A DNA stretch of 64,000 bases from Promerops cafer (GCA_013398275.1 VZSE01015287.1:1299090-1363089); one strand, 5' to 3'. Numbered from the stretch's first letter, positions 42,401-55,178 are shown. Made by a program: numbers and translations. Notes: generated by a model not told the origin, from the sequence alone.

Positions 42401-42534
42401 GGGAGATAAAAGGGAAGAAAAGCACCAATTGTTTCTTCCTTCTATTAATGGGAGCTTTGAAATATTTTGTTTGGCAGAGATTCAAAAATATTATTTTTTA
42501 GGATTGCTTCTCATAGGCTCATTGTCATCTGTGG

Positions 42535-42594
42535 TGGGGTTTTGTGCTCTTTTTTGGTTTTGTTTTTGTTTGTACTTTTTTTTTTTTTCTTTTT
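42535..42594. repeat. GT/T-rich low-complexity tract
   Basis: GTTTT-type repeats merge into a run of T with one C interruption. It explains the Phe-rich end of an open frame at 42288-42596. Confidence 0.85.
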
Positions 42595-45061
42595 AATTAC
42601 AATGTCATCCTAATTCAACCCCATAAATCCCACTATTAACTAGATCTCAGGACCTCACACTCAGAATGGCTCAAATGAGGCCCAAAATGGGCAAAGTAAG
42701 TAATAACAGATTGTGGCTGTAAAGCATACCACTGTTTGGGACAGGCTGTCACCCGCTGATCACTGACTGGTGTCCAAGTCTAGAAGCACAGATGTGCATA
42801 CCAAACATGGTGAGAGAAATCAGAACCAGAAGAGAAAGGAAAAAATGAAACAAAAATAAAACACATCAACTATAAAAAGAAGGAAAACATATTACATATC
42901 CTCATGGGGAATCAGAAACTCCTGTGCTTCTAAGATTACATTAGATTATTACTTTTTCTGCTTTCTAGAAGTTTTAATATTTGCCCTTGTCGTTTCATGC
43001 TGTACAGGAGAGTGCATGGCTGCATAGTCTGAATACTTGTGCCTGACTCTATACTGGAGTGCTTTGTGACTACTTAAGCCAAGCATCCTGTGCAATGGCA
43101 ACAGATTCTAAAAACTAAATTTAAGATATTAAAAATTGCCTCTTGCATACTATAAATATGTTGATAGAGACTGTATGCTAACAGGTAATGCTAAGACTGT
43201 GAAAGCATTTTTGGAGAATGAAAACTGATATGGAGCTACAGGAAAAGAAACCAAATCTATTTACTTACAGGTCTCACTTGGTTATGAAAAAAAAAATTAA
43301 ATCATAATTCTGAAGGGAAATTTCCAGAAAAGTTTCTCAGCAAAAGCAAGCACTGAGGTGTTGCCTCTGGCTTTGAATCACTAACTAAGAACTTTGTCTC
43401 CTCTGCTCACACCATGTGCATCCAGCAAAAGCTTTACTGAAACCATCAAGATTTTCTCAGTAGGAATAAGAGTAGCTCTTCACTTCAGCTGTTTTTGTAC
43501 ATACCCAGAAGGACCATTATTTCCTTATTCCTCAGTTATCATTGATTACCAAAACTTCTGCCTGTGAATGATATCAGTGAAAGTCATCTCTAATACACGA
43601 TCTTATACATACTTTCATTTAATCTAAATATACAAGTAGTCCTACTGACTTCAGTGAAATTACCCACACAAGGTTGTGAGCATATGTATGTCCCTATAAT
43701 GAGGGACTATGTGGAGGAAATTAAAAAAAAATCGGTGTGAATGAAAAAATATCTGAACTTCTATTTCTATCTGGTCAGAACCACTGTAAGGAAAAGAAAG
43801 AAAAAGAAAAGTGTTTTTGCAGAGATTCTTAGCATAAACACAGCAATCCTATAGAAATGCAGCAATAGGTAATGTCAGACTTCCAAGAATATGTCAAAAA
43901 TAATTCACTTGCTAAATTTGCTGTACCACATCTTTTCAAGAAGAGACTCTTCTCTAAGGCATGCTCTCAGAAAAAGTATTAAGAAGCAGTAACACCTTAA
44001 ATCATTATAGACAGTCATTAAATTGACAAATACACCTGACTTCACAAAATGTTTATATTTAGCTTTAAATTACTTTGCTTTGTTAAAAGATATTACATAT
44101 ACTAGTCAGAATCATGTTTTTTCCAAAGTTTTTTGTTGTGGGGGTTGTTTTTCCCTCTTCAGGTAGAAAAATCCAAAAGCACAGGTTTCTTGGAACACTC
44201 AGCACAGAAAATTAGCTGAACATTTACTATTCAATGAAGGGAGAACATTTCATTTACTTAAACAGACAGTGAAGTAGACAGTGCCATAAAATTGTAAAAG
44301 CACATAGATATTTATACATCATTTGGGGTCAGCTCAGCATTATAATGTTTCCCAAATGTATAAAGTTGCTCTCAGGCAATAAATCAGAGTACAAAAAAGG
44401 AAATTTAGTGTTAGGTTGTACTAAGCAAAATATTTTTTGTATCTTCTCAACAAACTCAAATACAACAATATGGAAATCAAAGTATTTTTTGTTAGGAATA
44501 CCAACGCAAATGTCATCAAGATTTTTCAAAGGCTTCTAAAAAAATTACTATTTCAGCTTTTTTTTCAAACTTTGAATAAAAACAATAAGAATTCATTCAT
44601 GGCAGGAATAATAAATTTTGCTAAAAACTTCTAAAAATTGTAACAGACTCTGATGTGATGGCAGTACATGATAACAGAACCAAACAGATAAAAGGTAGCA
44701 CAGCTAAATGATAACACTCTTTTGGAATATGAAATCAATGTACTGAATAAGAATCCTACCTCCCTTGTTCAGCCTTCAGTCACCTATTCACAAGCTATGA
44801 GTTGTTTAAAAGCAGAGCATCCTTGGGAATTAAGAATACTTCACCACTGCAATTATTACAGTTTATTTATTTATTTTGAAAAATAAAAATTGGAGGTTTG
44901 GATGGTAAAGTGATAAATTATGAATAAACAAATATAATTGTATTGAAATGTAGTATCTGAAGACAAATGACTCAACTGTTGTTTATGCCTAAAAAATTAG
45001 GTAGGATAAGATAAAATAGCCCTAGTTTAAGGTTTGGGGTTTTTGTTTGTTGGTCTGTTTG

Positions 45062-45140
45062 CTTTTGTTTTGTTTTGTTTTGTATTTTTCACTTTTAAAA
45101 CTTAATATAAGGGTAACATTTTCTTTGTTTTGTTTTGTTT
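45062..45140. repeat. (GTTTT)n microsatellite, two blocks
   Basis: Pentanucleotide GTTTT repeats lie at about 45062-45084 and again at about 45123-45140, separated by unrelated AT-rich DNA. Confidence 0.85.
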
Positions 45141-47223
45141 CTCCTGTTCTATTTCATTCCATGGATGCTTGTCTGTGCATTGACACCCTTTTTAGGGCCT
45201 TGCAACCCTTTAAAAGTGGGATGTCACACTGTAATTTTTTCTCTCAAATAAGAATTCATATGCACTGGTGTTTACAGGGGAATCAACAGGCACTGCCACT
45301 TACAGTGAGAAGATGCTGCCATTCTGCTGTTTTTTTGCATTCTTCCCCATGTGTGGGGCTGAAGCCCCTCCAGGTTACAATTCTCTGCTAAACCTGCTAC
45401 ATGTCTGTCTGCCTGTACCAGTCTTGTTTAAAGCATCCATTCTCTATGCAGTAACTTAGTAAAGACCTGTCTCATGCACAAAAATTCTCACTTCTATCTC
45501 AATGCACATGCATAATCTTACAGCATTATAAAATGAAAAAGGAATGAGTAGATTTCAGTTTTTCTTATTTGAAATGTGATATAATGTATAATAGAGAAAC
45601 TAAACCTTTTGATTATGCTCTATTTTCTGCCAAATTTAATATTTTATAACACTTTATAAATTATTACTCCAATGTAATGGAACCTTGAATCCATTATTCT
45701 CACATTTCTCTATGCTTTCTGGGCCAATAACCAGAATAAACCTTGTGCTGAGTCATTCAAGTGCTGCGTAGGTATTGTCAGGAGTTTTCATGATGGAACT
45801 TCGAGTCAGCCAAAGTTTTGAGCTGAAACTTCAAATTTTGTTTTTGAAGTGAGTGCTCTAAAGAACAGAAACTAATGCCATTTTCACCAGTCCCGCTTTC
45901 CACCGGTCTTGCTCTCCAAGCCATTGACTTTCCAGCAGTTTTCATCCGAATCAAATTGTACACAGTTCATTTTGGTTCCTTTACAATATTTCCTTCTTTC
46001 ATCTCAAGATTTAAGTCTCTGCTCTTTCTGTCTTTCTCTTCCTGCCAGGCTTGTTTCATGTTTTCTTCCTCATTTAGGCAAGGCAAATTGACTGACTTCT
46101 GCTCTGCTGTCAGTCTCTGTACTTTAAACAGTTGTATACTCTATTCATGATATAGGCTATTAGCTAACAAATAAAACAGTTATACCATCCATCACAGCCT
46201 AGACTGAAGCAAATCTTACCTTTTTTCTATGTAAATCTGACACAGACAAATTTTCACACAGACAATTCAGCCTTCTACTCCAAGTCCAATCTCATAAATC
46301 TGGTCTACACTTTCAGGCCAAGTTTTCAAAGGCACATCCAGACCAATATCTTAGGAAGAGAGCTAACTACTCTGAGAAGACAAAAAAGTAGGAACAAAAC
46401 AGAAAATTTAGAATCATTCATTTATGCAGTAATAGGGCTTTCAATACCCAGTGAAATTTATTTGTAGAAGATTATTCTAATGAAAAAAACCTTACTAATA
46501 TTAGCTTGTCTCTTGAGAAGATAACTCTACCTCCTTTCCTACATAATATTGCAGTACTTACAACTGCGATTACATGTTGATTTTGTACCATTTTTTTCAC
46601 AGTAAGACTTTTAGCATAAAACAAGATAAAGCAGGAACTTTTAACTAGTTATATTTGAGAAAAAAAAATTGTTGGCCACACCAGCAGTAAGAGCGAAGGT
46701 GGCAGGAATGTTGTTTATTGTTAACCACCCTATTTAAACTAGTGAGTTCCAGGACATGCCAGAGGAAATTCCTCTTAAACTTAACACTTTACGTGCAAAA
46801 TGGAAGTTAAGGACTTGCATCAGTAGTTATATTTTAATCAACTTTTCCATGAAAATATACATGCATAGTATTTTAAATTTACAGCAACTCTGTATGTCAG
46901 TGGCATATTTTGTTTCTCACTCTGTTAATGAGAAAACAGGGATGCATTCCACACAAGGCAGAAAGAATGAAAACATTCTACACTTAAAATGTCTTTGTTT
47001 CAATCTACACTGAAAACAGTCTTGACTTAAAATGGCATCAAGCTATTCTTGGCAGAGCTAGTGATTCTGAGAACAAAAACATAACAGGTTTTCTTCTATT
47101 AAATTCAAACTGTGCTCTTCATTGTAAAACAAAAAAGATAAAGAAACAGGTTCAATCCTTAAAAGTCTACTGCCATGAAAAGTTACATCATATACTGTTT
47201 TCTCTGTGACAGAAAAAAAGCAC

Positions 47224-47253
47224 CAGTATATCAAACCACAGTATATCAGACCA
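47224..47253. repeat. Tandem 15-bp duplication, two copies
   Basis: CAGTATATCAAACCA (47224-47238) is followed directly by CAGTATATCAGACCA (47239-47253), one mismatch apart. The period is a multiple of three, giving a repeated five-residue motif in crossing frames on both strands. Neither frame has other coding support. Confidence 0.85.
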
Positions 47254-47792
47254 CAATGCATGAGTTGGTTGAGACACTGGTGAGTCACAGCACAAGGGTT
47301 TTGTCAGAACAGAAACTGCACAACAAAACAGTTCAATTAGTCAACATGCACACAGAAACCTGCATATTTTTCATAAGAATAAACATTATTGAATCTTCAG
47401 TCAAGACTGGCAAATAGTGAAAATGTTTCTGGCAGTATTCAGATGACATTTTAAATTAATACTCTGGTTATATTACACTGGGGTGTTTTTTTCTGTCACC
47501 AAGCTCTCTGTCACAAACAGACAATGAAAGCGAAGTTCAAATTACAACAGTTTTTCCCTAAGTGAATCAAAGTATTAGCACATATGAGTATTGAGCTAAG
47601 ACATTGTACAGTTTTTCAAGTGTTGCAAGAAAACTATGCTGTAGATACTCTCTAAGCAACCTTGTCAGCTGTAAATAAGCACAATAAATGAGCAGTGTAA
47701 GAGATGTACAAGGTTATTTAGAAATAGTTTAAATACTACTAAACTGAAAGCATTATCTATAAGCAAATCAAGAAGCTGAAGTAACTATGCAG

Positions 47793-47832
47793 AATCCCCT
47801 TGTAAAGTTGTAAATCCCCTTGTAAAGTTGTA
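47793..47832. repeat. Tandem 20-bp duplication, two exact copies
   Basis: AATCCCCTTGTAAAGTTGTA occurs twice with no spacer and no mismatch, indicating a recent local slippage event. Confidence 0.92.
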
Positions 47833-49453
47833 CTGTTCTTCAGTATGAAGAAGGAAGCAACTGAGTATATCATTGTTGCCATTTTTCCTGATTGCAGAAT
47901 CTTACAGAAAAATATCAAACTAACTGAGCTATTTTAGAAGTTCTTTTATAGTAGGTTTGCAATAGACTTTCAAAAAGTCAAAAGCTTATTTAAATAAATT
48001 TGGATTTCTTCACATTCCATGTTTCAGAAATGAATACCTAGCCAATCTGCAATGAAAACTTTAGAGAGATATTTAGCTTAGAACTTACTGGTGATCTTTT
48101 TAAATAAACAGCTATATTAATAGTTGCAGCTGAACAAAACTTTCATAATGGCATTCTCAACTTTATTTTGGAAGTGGATCTCTAGAGGGGATAAAACTGA
48201 TGTGATTCACCTCAGACTGATATAGGATCATCAGCTGCCCCATATCACCTCATTTTTAAGGGAAGGTCCTCCAGCAAGACCTCATTCCTTAGCACATACA
48301 TCACTGACCTCCTTGTATATTCCCAAATCCAAGGTTTTGAGTTTTCAGAGTACCATAGCAACAAAGCTTTCCTACCTCCTCCTTCTTGCATATCTACTGG
48401 GATTTAACCTCTCTTCCTATCTTATTAACTAGTTATCACAGAACTAAAATATAAATGCTTTTTTCTACATCCATTCTAACAAGTGGATACATAAAAACAC
48501 CTGCAACATTTTTCCTGGCTTATTTACGAGATACTCATTTCTAGAGAAAATTTTGGACATCTGGAAGTATTTTTTTGTTATAAGAGAACAGTGGAGTGAC
48601 ATTAAACAATGTGAAAGGATGAACAGACTATCCCCATGGTAATGTTCGTATTTATTTGAGCAGCAAAATAACTCAGTCTTTACATTTTTATTTGTTGACA
48701 TGTAAGCCTATACTAAAAGAATAAATTAGAGAAACCAGAATTAAATTGACATGTAGCCTTCATCATTCTGAACCTTTACCTATATGTCCCCTTCTCTATT
48801 TAAGCTGTTTTAGATTTGAAGCATTTGAGGAGAGTATTTTCATCTTTCTAAGTATTTGCAGCAAACAGGAAGCAGAAACATAAATCTTTGTATGGTTCTG
48901 TGGATACTATCTCAAAAGAATCAATAATGCAGACATTTTATTTGAAGATTTCTACAAATAAAATCTGTTTTTCTGCAATACTGTCTTACCTTGGTTATTA
49001 TGTAGACTACATTCTCCCACAAATCTGTTTCCTATCACATTAATGGGACACGATACATGATTTGAAAAAGTAATAAGTTAAAACTGTAAAAACCTAATGG
49101 AAATCTCTTTTCTCAGTCCAAAAATATTCCAGTGCATGTCATAATTCAAAAAGCGACAAATATAAATCTGGATAGTTTGTCTGAAGCCTCATGAACAATA
49201 GACTAAACAACCTCAGTGTCAAGCATAACCTCTCTTTATCTTCCTTAAAAAAATACAGACAGTGATATAAATGGACCATAAATAATGTTTTCTTTGGACT
49301 TTTATTTTCTTGAAAATTACAGTTAAAAATATTTCATTTTGTAATCCTTCTAATATTGGCCAAATAAACAAGAGGCTGAATTCACAGAATAGGAGCAGAG
49401 TTGATCAGTCCTTAATGACACTGACAGCTGTGAAACGTTAACCCCACAGGTCG

Positions 49454-49476
49454 ATACTGGAGCCCAAGTCCAGTAT
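49454..49476. repeat. 8-bp-arm hairpin
   Basis: ATACTGGA (49454-49461) and TCCAGTAT (49469-49476) are perfect complements around a 7-nt loop. It is small, and there is no sign of a longer RNA fold. Confidence 0.7.
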
Positions 49477-52434
49477 TTTTTAACCAACAGATGAATACAT
49501 TTCTGGACAAGTCTTTCTCAGTCTGGCTTAACATTTAAAGGGATATTGGAGACTGGAGCACACATTTCTTTACCTGCCTTAAAATGGTTCTGAAAACTAA
49601 GGTAGGGAAATATTCTCCGTGGATCCATGCAAAGAGGAAGAGCTCTGGCAGAACACAGTGAGACCAAATAAACTTTTGTTTTGAAAGGTGGAAGGCTGAG
49701 CTGGGTCACCTTGGTGGTGAATGAGGTCCCTTGGAATGGACCTACTAGTTATATAAAGACCACTTCCTACACTGGGAATTTGGAGAGGTAAAAAGCACCC
49801 CACCACCATAATTACACAATTGCAAGGATAGCCACATTCTGGGGCATATATCTTGTGCTTGTGTTCTCCTATACAGTATTTATTACCTACCATCTCTCAT
49901 TTTCAAAGGGTTACATATTTTATTAAATGAGGTACAGTCTCTCTTGATATAAGCTTTTAACCAATAAAAACGTTGCCTTTAGGCAAAGAATAATGCTGGT
50001 GAGTGTATATGCCAATACTGGTTTTAGAAAGAAATGTGAATCATACTTGATTTTAAATTAAAAAGAAATGTTTAAACAAGAAAGATTACAGTTATGACAA
50101 CTTGCAATTTTCTGTGATTAGCAATGGTCCTGCTCATCTGAAAAAGGCTGAGGACTTCTTAATGACTACAGGTTACCAGGGCTATGGCTTTATATTCCAG
50201 CTGAGATAGCATTTCCAGAAGGGAATGTTGTCTCCTGCCATGCTGGCATCGTCTTCTGTCGGCAGCTTCATAGAGATAAGAGTGACATCTAGTGAATCAT
50301 TAACACTGCCAACATTTTTTCTGGGGATAAAAATGGTGGGGAAGGAACACTTACTAATCTCTCAACCAATAGTTAGATAATCCTGTTAAAGATCTGATGA
50401 AATTTTAGCCTTAAATAGTTTAACAGTATTACATGACAAGATTAAATATTAAAGAATTATATTAAGCCTGGTGTGTCTAATTTTTTAATTTTGATAATGC
50501 ATCTGGTAAAAGGGTCTAATAAATTACAAGGCTTCTCTGAGACAATAGAAACTCTTAATTCGTTTTCAATAACATTATGATATTTTCTTTTTCACATCAT
50601 TTTCATCTTATTCAACAGTTAAAAACCAAATCCCTTGGGTCTTACTAAACATTTAGGTTATCTTTATTTTCCTGAAACTATAGTCAACACATTCTTACCA
50701 TGGAAGACAATGAAGGGGATATTTCAGTCCTTCCTAGTTCAGGTAATTTAGAAATTATTCTTTAGTAAGGCTGACTGAAAAGTGACTGCAATTCTTCCTC
50801 CATTTTAACAGACTTTATACAATGTTTCATGAGTCTAGAAGAGCTTTAAGGTTTAAATGAACACAAAGTTCCCTTGCTATTAGTCCAACATCATCAAAAA
50901 TTGTTGGCACTGAAATACTTTTAATGTAATTCAGTTTCTTTTATCTCTTTGCTATTCAAAGAAAATGAGGAAGCCAAAATCTATACGCAGGCCAGAATGA
51001 TGTCCTGTAGTTTCCATATCTACTGATTTTTAGGACTCAAAGATGGATAGATTTTATTGCAAGAATATATTTCTTTTTCCAAGGCAATAAAGTTGTCTAA
51101 CAAGTCACAATAGAGAACAGCATAACTTTATTAATTCATGTTATGAGGAAAGTAAATTTTCCAACTTTTTAAATCAAAAGTATGCTTTAGTTCTGTGAAG
51201 ACTGTCACTTAAAAAATAGTACAGTTATCAGAATAAAATACTACAGTCTTCCAGCAGTCTATGTGTTCAGCTTATGATGATGTTGTAATTGCATGTCAAA
51301 TTCAGCAAAAGCAGTAGAATTCCACAGTGTGCCAGATACCAGCAAGTCAGGACCTACACCTATTGTAATGCAGAACTTGCCGTCAGGAGGTAGTTTTGTG
51401 ACACAAGGTAAAAATTATAAGTACAGACTGATGTTTATTATTTATAAAATAATAAATCTGTTAAAATCTGTGATTCAGTTTTATTATAATTCATTCTCTG
51501 TTGATTTGGATAACCCCTAAGTGGAATTTTCAAGATCCATTGGGGTAAAAATGCTGGTTAGATTTGTATGAACTTTAGTAAAAACAAAGCAGGAAACTTT
51601 TTCAGGAAACAATTTTTAGGATGCTGCTCGTCCAGCCCAGTTACATGTCCAGGCAATCTTAAATATCAGTGACAGCTCTCCTTTTGCCACTTTTTGAAGA
51701 GTGTGTATGTGCGGGGCGGGGATAGCAGTGTATCACTGCTTTTTTCCGCACTTCAAATATTGATAATACTCCGTCTTCAGAGTTACAAAATGAGATGTTA
51801 CAAAACCTCTTACCACCAAAATAGAGAATTTGGGGATCCAAATTTTGATTATGTCCAGCATCAATGAGGACTTCTTAATTACAGGACTTTAAAATTATAG
51901 TTAGTTTCCAAAAGACTCTGTATTGTATATCCAGGTTTCCCCAGATCTGGAGCTGGTCGTGAGTCTTTCCATGTGCATGCTGATTTACAAAATGTTATAT
52001 CATAACATAGCCTCCAGCACTTTACAATACTCACTGCATACAAAAATACCTCAGCCTCACCAAAGGAGAAAAAAGAGGTTGACAGCAAACATATTTGTAA
52101 GTGTGTTGCTCAAAGGTATCACAGGAAAAACACTAGTTCAACTCATTCAGAAACTGAAAAAAAACCACCCAAAAGAAATTTCCTAAGAAGTTCTTCATGT
52201 TGAAACCTTCAGAAACTTTGGAAACGTTATCACACAACTGGTACATATTCTATTCAAAAGAGCAGATACTTGACATCCTAAAAAATACCAAATACAATTG
52301 TGTTTCAACAGGTAACCACTGACCTTTTAACACTGGTATTCTGCTAATTCTTCACTTTTTGTTTTCATGATGATACATTAATTTAAGCATCCACGGACTA
52401 GATCTCATGAAAATTTTGACATGTATTTTTTAGA

Positions 52435-52720
52435 CTCCACTGTGCCTCGCTTTCAAGGACGTGGCCCACGCAGGACCAACATCCCACACAGTAATTGCTT
52501 GCAGACATACCTGCCTTCAGCCAAGCTCTGAGCACTGCAGAGCATGCAACCTTTGACACAGCGTTGTGCCAACCCTGCTAACCTGCTCCTGCAACAGTCC
52601 TGCTTCCTGCCTCACCAGCAGAACTGGAGCGCTTACACTGTCCACGAGGTCTCGCACACGCTGCAGGTCTGGGACGTGTTTGGCCCCTCATGCTGGAATA
52701 GTCCCACTCAGGATGGTTAA
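52435..52720. other. GC-rich, CpG-dense patch of unknown origin
   Basis: This patch stands out from its AT-rich surroundings. Nine CpG dinucleotides fall between 52448 and 52676, while the flanks contain almost none. A TTTTTTAG sequence ends at 52433, and a frame of about 32 codons follows before a stop near 52530, so a terminal exon is conceivable. The polypyrimidine tract is poor and I recognise no protein. Alternatives are a young CpG-rich mobile-element fragment, a small CpG island or a regulatory element. I favour none strongly. Confidence 0.5.
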
Positions 52721-52795
52721 GATACAATAGAAGCTATGCCTGAAATCCTGCACCATTCCAGTACTTGGGTAAGACAGAGGTAGACACTGATAAAA

Positions 52796-52990
52796 GATAA
52801 AAGTCTTTCTATGAAACTACAGGGGAGGTCCAGATGATCTCTTATTTTTTCTGCCTTCATTTAGAAGAATTAGGAACATATCTGCAGAAATCACCACATC
52901 TTGTTGGGGACCTTATGTCCATGCTGTATTTTTTTCAGGATGCTTTGCTTTGAACTGTATCCAGCCTGGTCCCATGCACTGAGTGTTCTC
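52796..52990 (+). repeat. 195-bp direct repeat, copy 1
   Basis: Copy 1 begins GATAAAAGTCTTTCTATG and ends CACTGAGTGTTCTC. It matches the copy at 53622-53816 at 194 of 195 positions by direct reading, the only difference being T at 52810 versus C at 53636, with no indels. The offset is 826 bp. Just upstream, copy 1 has CAGAGG followed by 15 extra bases before GATAAAAG, while copy 2 has CAGAGG directly abutting it, so homology may extend slightly to the left. It lacks TG...CA ends and matches no family I recognise. Confidence 0.95.
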
Positions 52991-53621
52991 TGCTGTTTAG
53001 GGACCCAAAATCTGTTCTTGAAGGTAGAGGAAACTCTTATGTGAAGTACCAAGCAGTATTCACTGTTTTATTTTTTAAAAGTTAGTTCTGTATTCATAAA
53101 TTCCATTGCATCTCTTATTATTTGGGCTTCTAGCTATTCTTTCTATGCAATAATCTGACAGAAGTGGTTCTTCTCTTTGTGATTCTTGTTGTCTGAAATA
53201 TCTGATTTCTTCTAACAGTTTTGCAAATAGAAATTTGCCTTTTCAAGTATGCCTAAATACACATGAAGAAAGATAAACATAAAATTTAGATTTTAATTTT
53301 GTGTGGGCTTACTATACCTCTCATTAAAGTAGTTTCAACTATTTATTCGTATTCCCAGAATCCTTATAACCTAGACAAGTATTATAATCTATTTTATAGA
53401 TGAAAAGCTTTGCTGCTGTCAAACAAGATAACTACTCACCTAAAAACTTTTACATATTTGTAATCTGAATCCAGAATATAATCTGGACATCTTGCCTTGC
53501 AGACAGGGTTTTCCTAAAGTCAAAAGAAAAAAAAAGAGAAATCTAGAAAGAATATATATGAATGCCTGGCAATATTTCCTCAGCTGCATTTTATGTTGCT
53601 GAACAACAAAGTAAATCAGAG
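52991..53621. other. Spacer between the 195-bp direct repeats
   Basis: About 630 bp of ordinary AT-rich DNA. I see no gene, no retroviral primer-binding site after copy 1 and no clear polypurine tract before copy 2. The only purine-rich run is a short stretch of A and G at about 53522-53541. Confidence 0.6.
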
Positions 53622-53816
53622 GATAAAAGTCTTTCCATGAAACTACAGGGGAGGTCCAGATGATCTCTTATTTTTTCTGCCTTCATTTAGAAGAATTAGG
53701 AACATATCTGCAGAAATCACCACATCTTGTTGGGGACCTTATGTCCATGCTGTATTTTTTTCAGGATGCTTTGCTTTGAACTGTATCCAGCCTGGTCCCA
53801 TGCACTGAGTGTTCTC
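53622..53816 (+). repeat. 195-bp direct repeat, copy 2
   Basis: This is the second copy of the segment at 52796-52990, in the same orientation, with one substitution. Similarity stops after GTTCTC: copy 1 continues TGCTGTTTAGGG and copy 2 AGCTGCTGGTG. A 120-codon plus-strand frame begins just after this copy at 53825 but is not recognisable. Confidence 0.95.
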
Positions 53817-54375
53817 AGCTGCTGGTGTGCTTTAGATGTAATTTGGGAATGCACCTTCTGGCTTGTCTTACCCAAATGAAATTCAGTTTGTCTGCTCTGA
53901 GTCATCCATGCAATAAGAACCAAAGCCCAGCAAATGGGAACAGCCAGGATATTTGCTTTAGTATGCTCCAGATTCTAGCAAAAATGCTGAAGAGGACATA
54001 TTCTTTTTATTTGTTGTGCCAGTTATCTAGTGTGCTTTATAGCAGCCTGACCTTGGAATGGCAAGAGACTCTGGGAATTCCCTGTCTCCTCTCCACTAGC
54101 TACAAGAAAGATAGCTGCTGGATTTTGAGCAGCAAATTATGTGACTCTGCACTGGTATTTTTGAGCTCTACAGGACCTGCATTTTAATGTCTCCTTTCCA
54201 CAGCAAAAGAGGCATCAAATCGGCCTTCAGGCTGTGTCCAGAAGGAGTCATATAGGCAGTTATCAAATGCTGCTTAAAACAACTGTTACAAAAAAATGCA
54301 ACCAAATCAAGCCAAATATTTAATTCATATCTCCTATATTTCATAAATGTGTTGGATTAAAAGAATTTGCTACCC

Positions 54376-54476
54376 TAACAAAAAACGCCCCAAAAATGTA
54401 ACACCACCAAAAAAACCAAAAACCCCAACCAAACCAAAACAAAACACACCAAAATGAATGAAACAAAACACCCAAA
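54376..54476. repeat. A/C-rich low-complexity tract
   Basis: About 100 bp composed mostly of A runs and C runs (AAAACC-, CCAAA- and CAAAA-type words). No unit length is constant, so it is a low-complexity region and not a clean microsatellite. Confidence 0.85.
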
Positions 54477-54490
54477 CTTACCTTCTGCTC

Positions 54491-54520
54491 CAAATCACCA
54501 TTTTAATCTCTGGTGATTTG
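54491..54520. repeat. Perfect 10-bp-arm hairpin
   Basis: CAAATCACCA (54491-54500) and TGGTGATTTG (54511-54520) are exact complements around a 10-nt loop. The arms are of mixed composition, so chance is less likely than for the AT palindromes. No function is known. Confidence 0.85.
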
Positions 54521-55116
54521 TAAAAAATTTAAAAAAATATTTTCATAATTAAAAAAAAATCAGGACAACTTCATTTTGAGACTTATTTCTGTTTTATTTT
54601 AAATGCATTTTAAAATAATTTTTGTTGCTTTGATTTTTCTTATCTTGTCACACTTGAAAATAAATACTTGAAATAGATATGTACATATGAATACGTATTA
54701 CAGGAAAATCACAATTTTAGTTTTAAATACCATAACATTATAGATATAAAATACTGCAGTATTATAAATATTACTACAGTATCTTAGAAAATATTAACAG
54801 AATAGAACTGATTTCTCCAAAATTTAGGTGGCATGCAGTAGTATTCTTAATTTATATAGACAATCTTATTTCTCTTAATATCACACCACATTCATGTCTA
54901 GATGTTCTATATTTCTACCATGCCTTAGATATGAAGGGTACTTAAAAACTTCTAGAAATATAGATTGGGGAAATATTTTCTCCTGACTCCATCTGATCAG
55001 TCTGAGTCACACTGCGCAATGTGAAATGATTTTTATTATGACAACCTCTGTTGTCCCAGACATCAAAGAGAAAAGAATGCAAAAATTCAGGATTCAGAAT
55101 GCCTCATAGCAAGACA

Positions 55117-55119
<3 letters not shown>

Positions 55120-55175
<56 letters not shown>
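55120..55175. repeat. Poly(A) tract, 56 A
   Basis: This is an uninterrupted run of 56 A, the longest homopolymer in the window, with a second 12-A run at 55194-55205. No AATAAA lies just upstream and no retrotransposed gene body is recognised, so a processed-pseudogene tail is not supported. The true length may be uncertain because long homopolymers are error-prone in sequencing. Confidence 0.95.

Positions 55176-55178
<3 letters not shown>

Larger units (their letters stand above)
35464..52434. other. 17-kb AT-rich non-coding stretch
   Basis: No gene, tRNA or interspersed repeat is recognised. The longest frame in the window, 126 codons at 39772-40152 on the minus strand, lies here. It matches no family I know and is not supported as a gene. 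Simple tracts, two short tandem duplications and two hairpins are listed separately. Confidence 0.6.

Noticed and set aside
49454..49476. MicroRNA precursor
   Set aside because: The stem is only 8 bp, far shorter than a precursor hairpin, and it does not extend.
52796..53816. Complete small LTR retrotransposon with 195-bp LTRs
   Set aside because: The repeats lack TG/CA ends, no primer-binding site or polypurine tract is evident, and no coding sequence lies between them.
53825..54187. 120-codon plus-strand frame next to the duplication
   Set aside because: The translation is unrecognised, and nearby context gives no coding support.
54800..55175. Processed pseudogene ending in the 56-A tract
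   Set aside because: No polyadenylation hexamer close to the tract and no recognisable gene body upstream.
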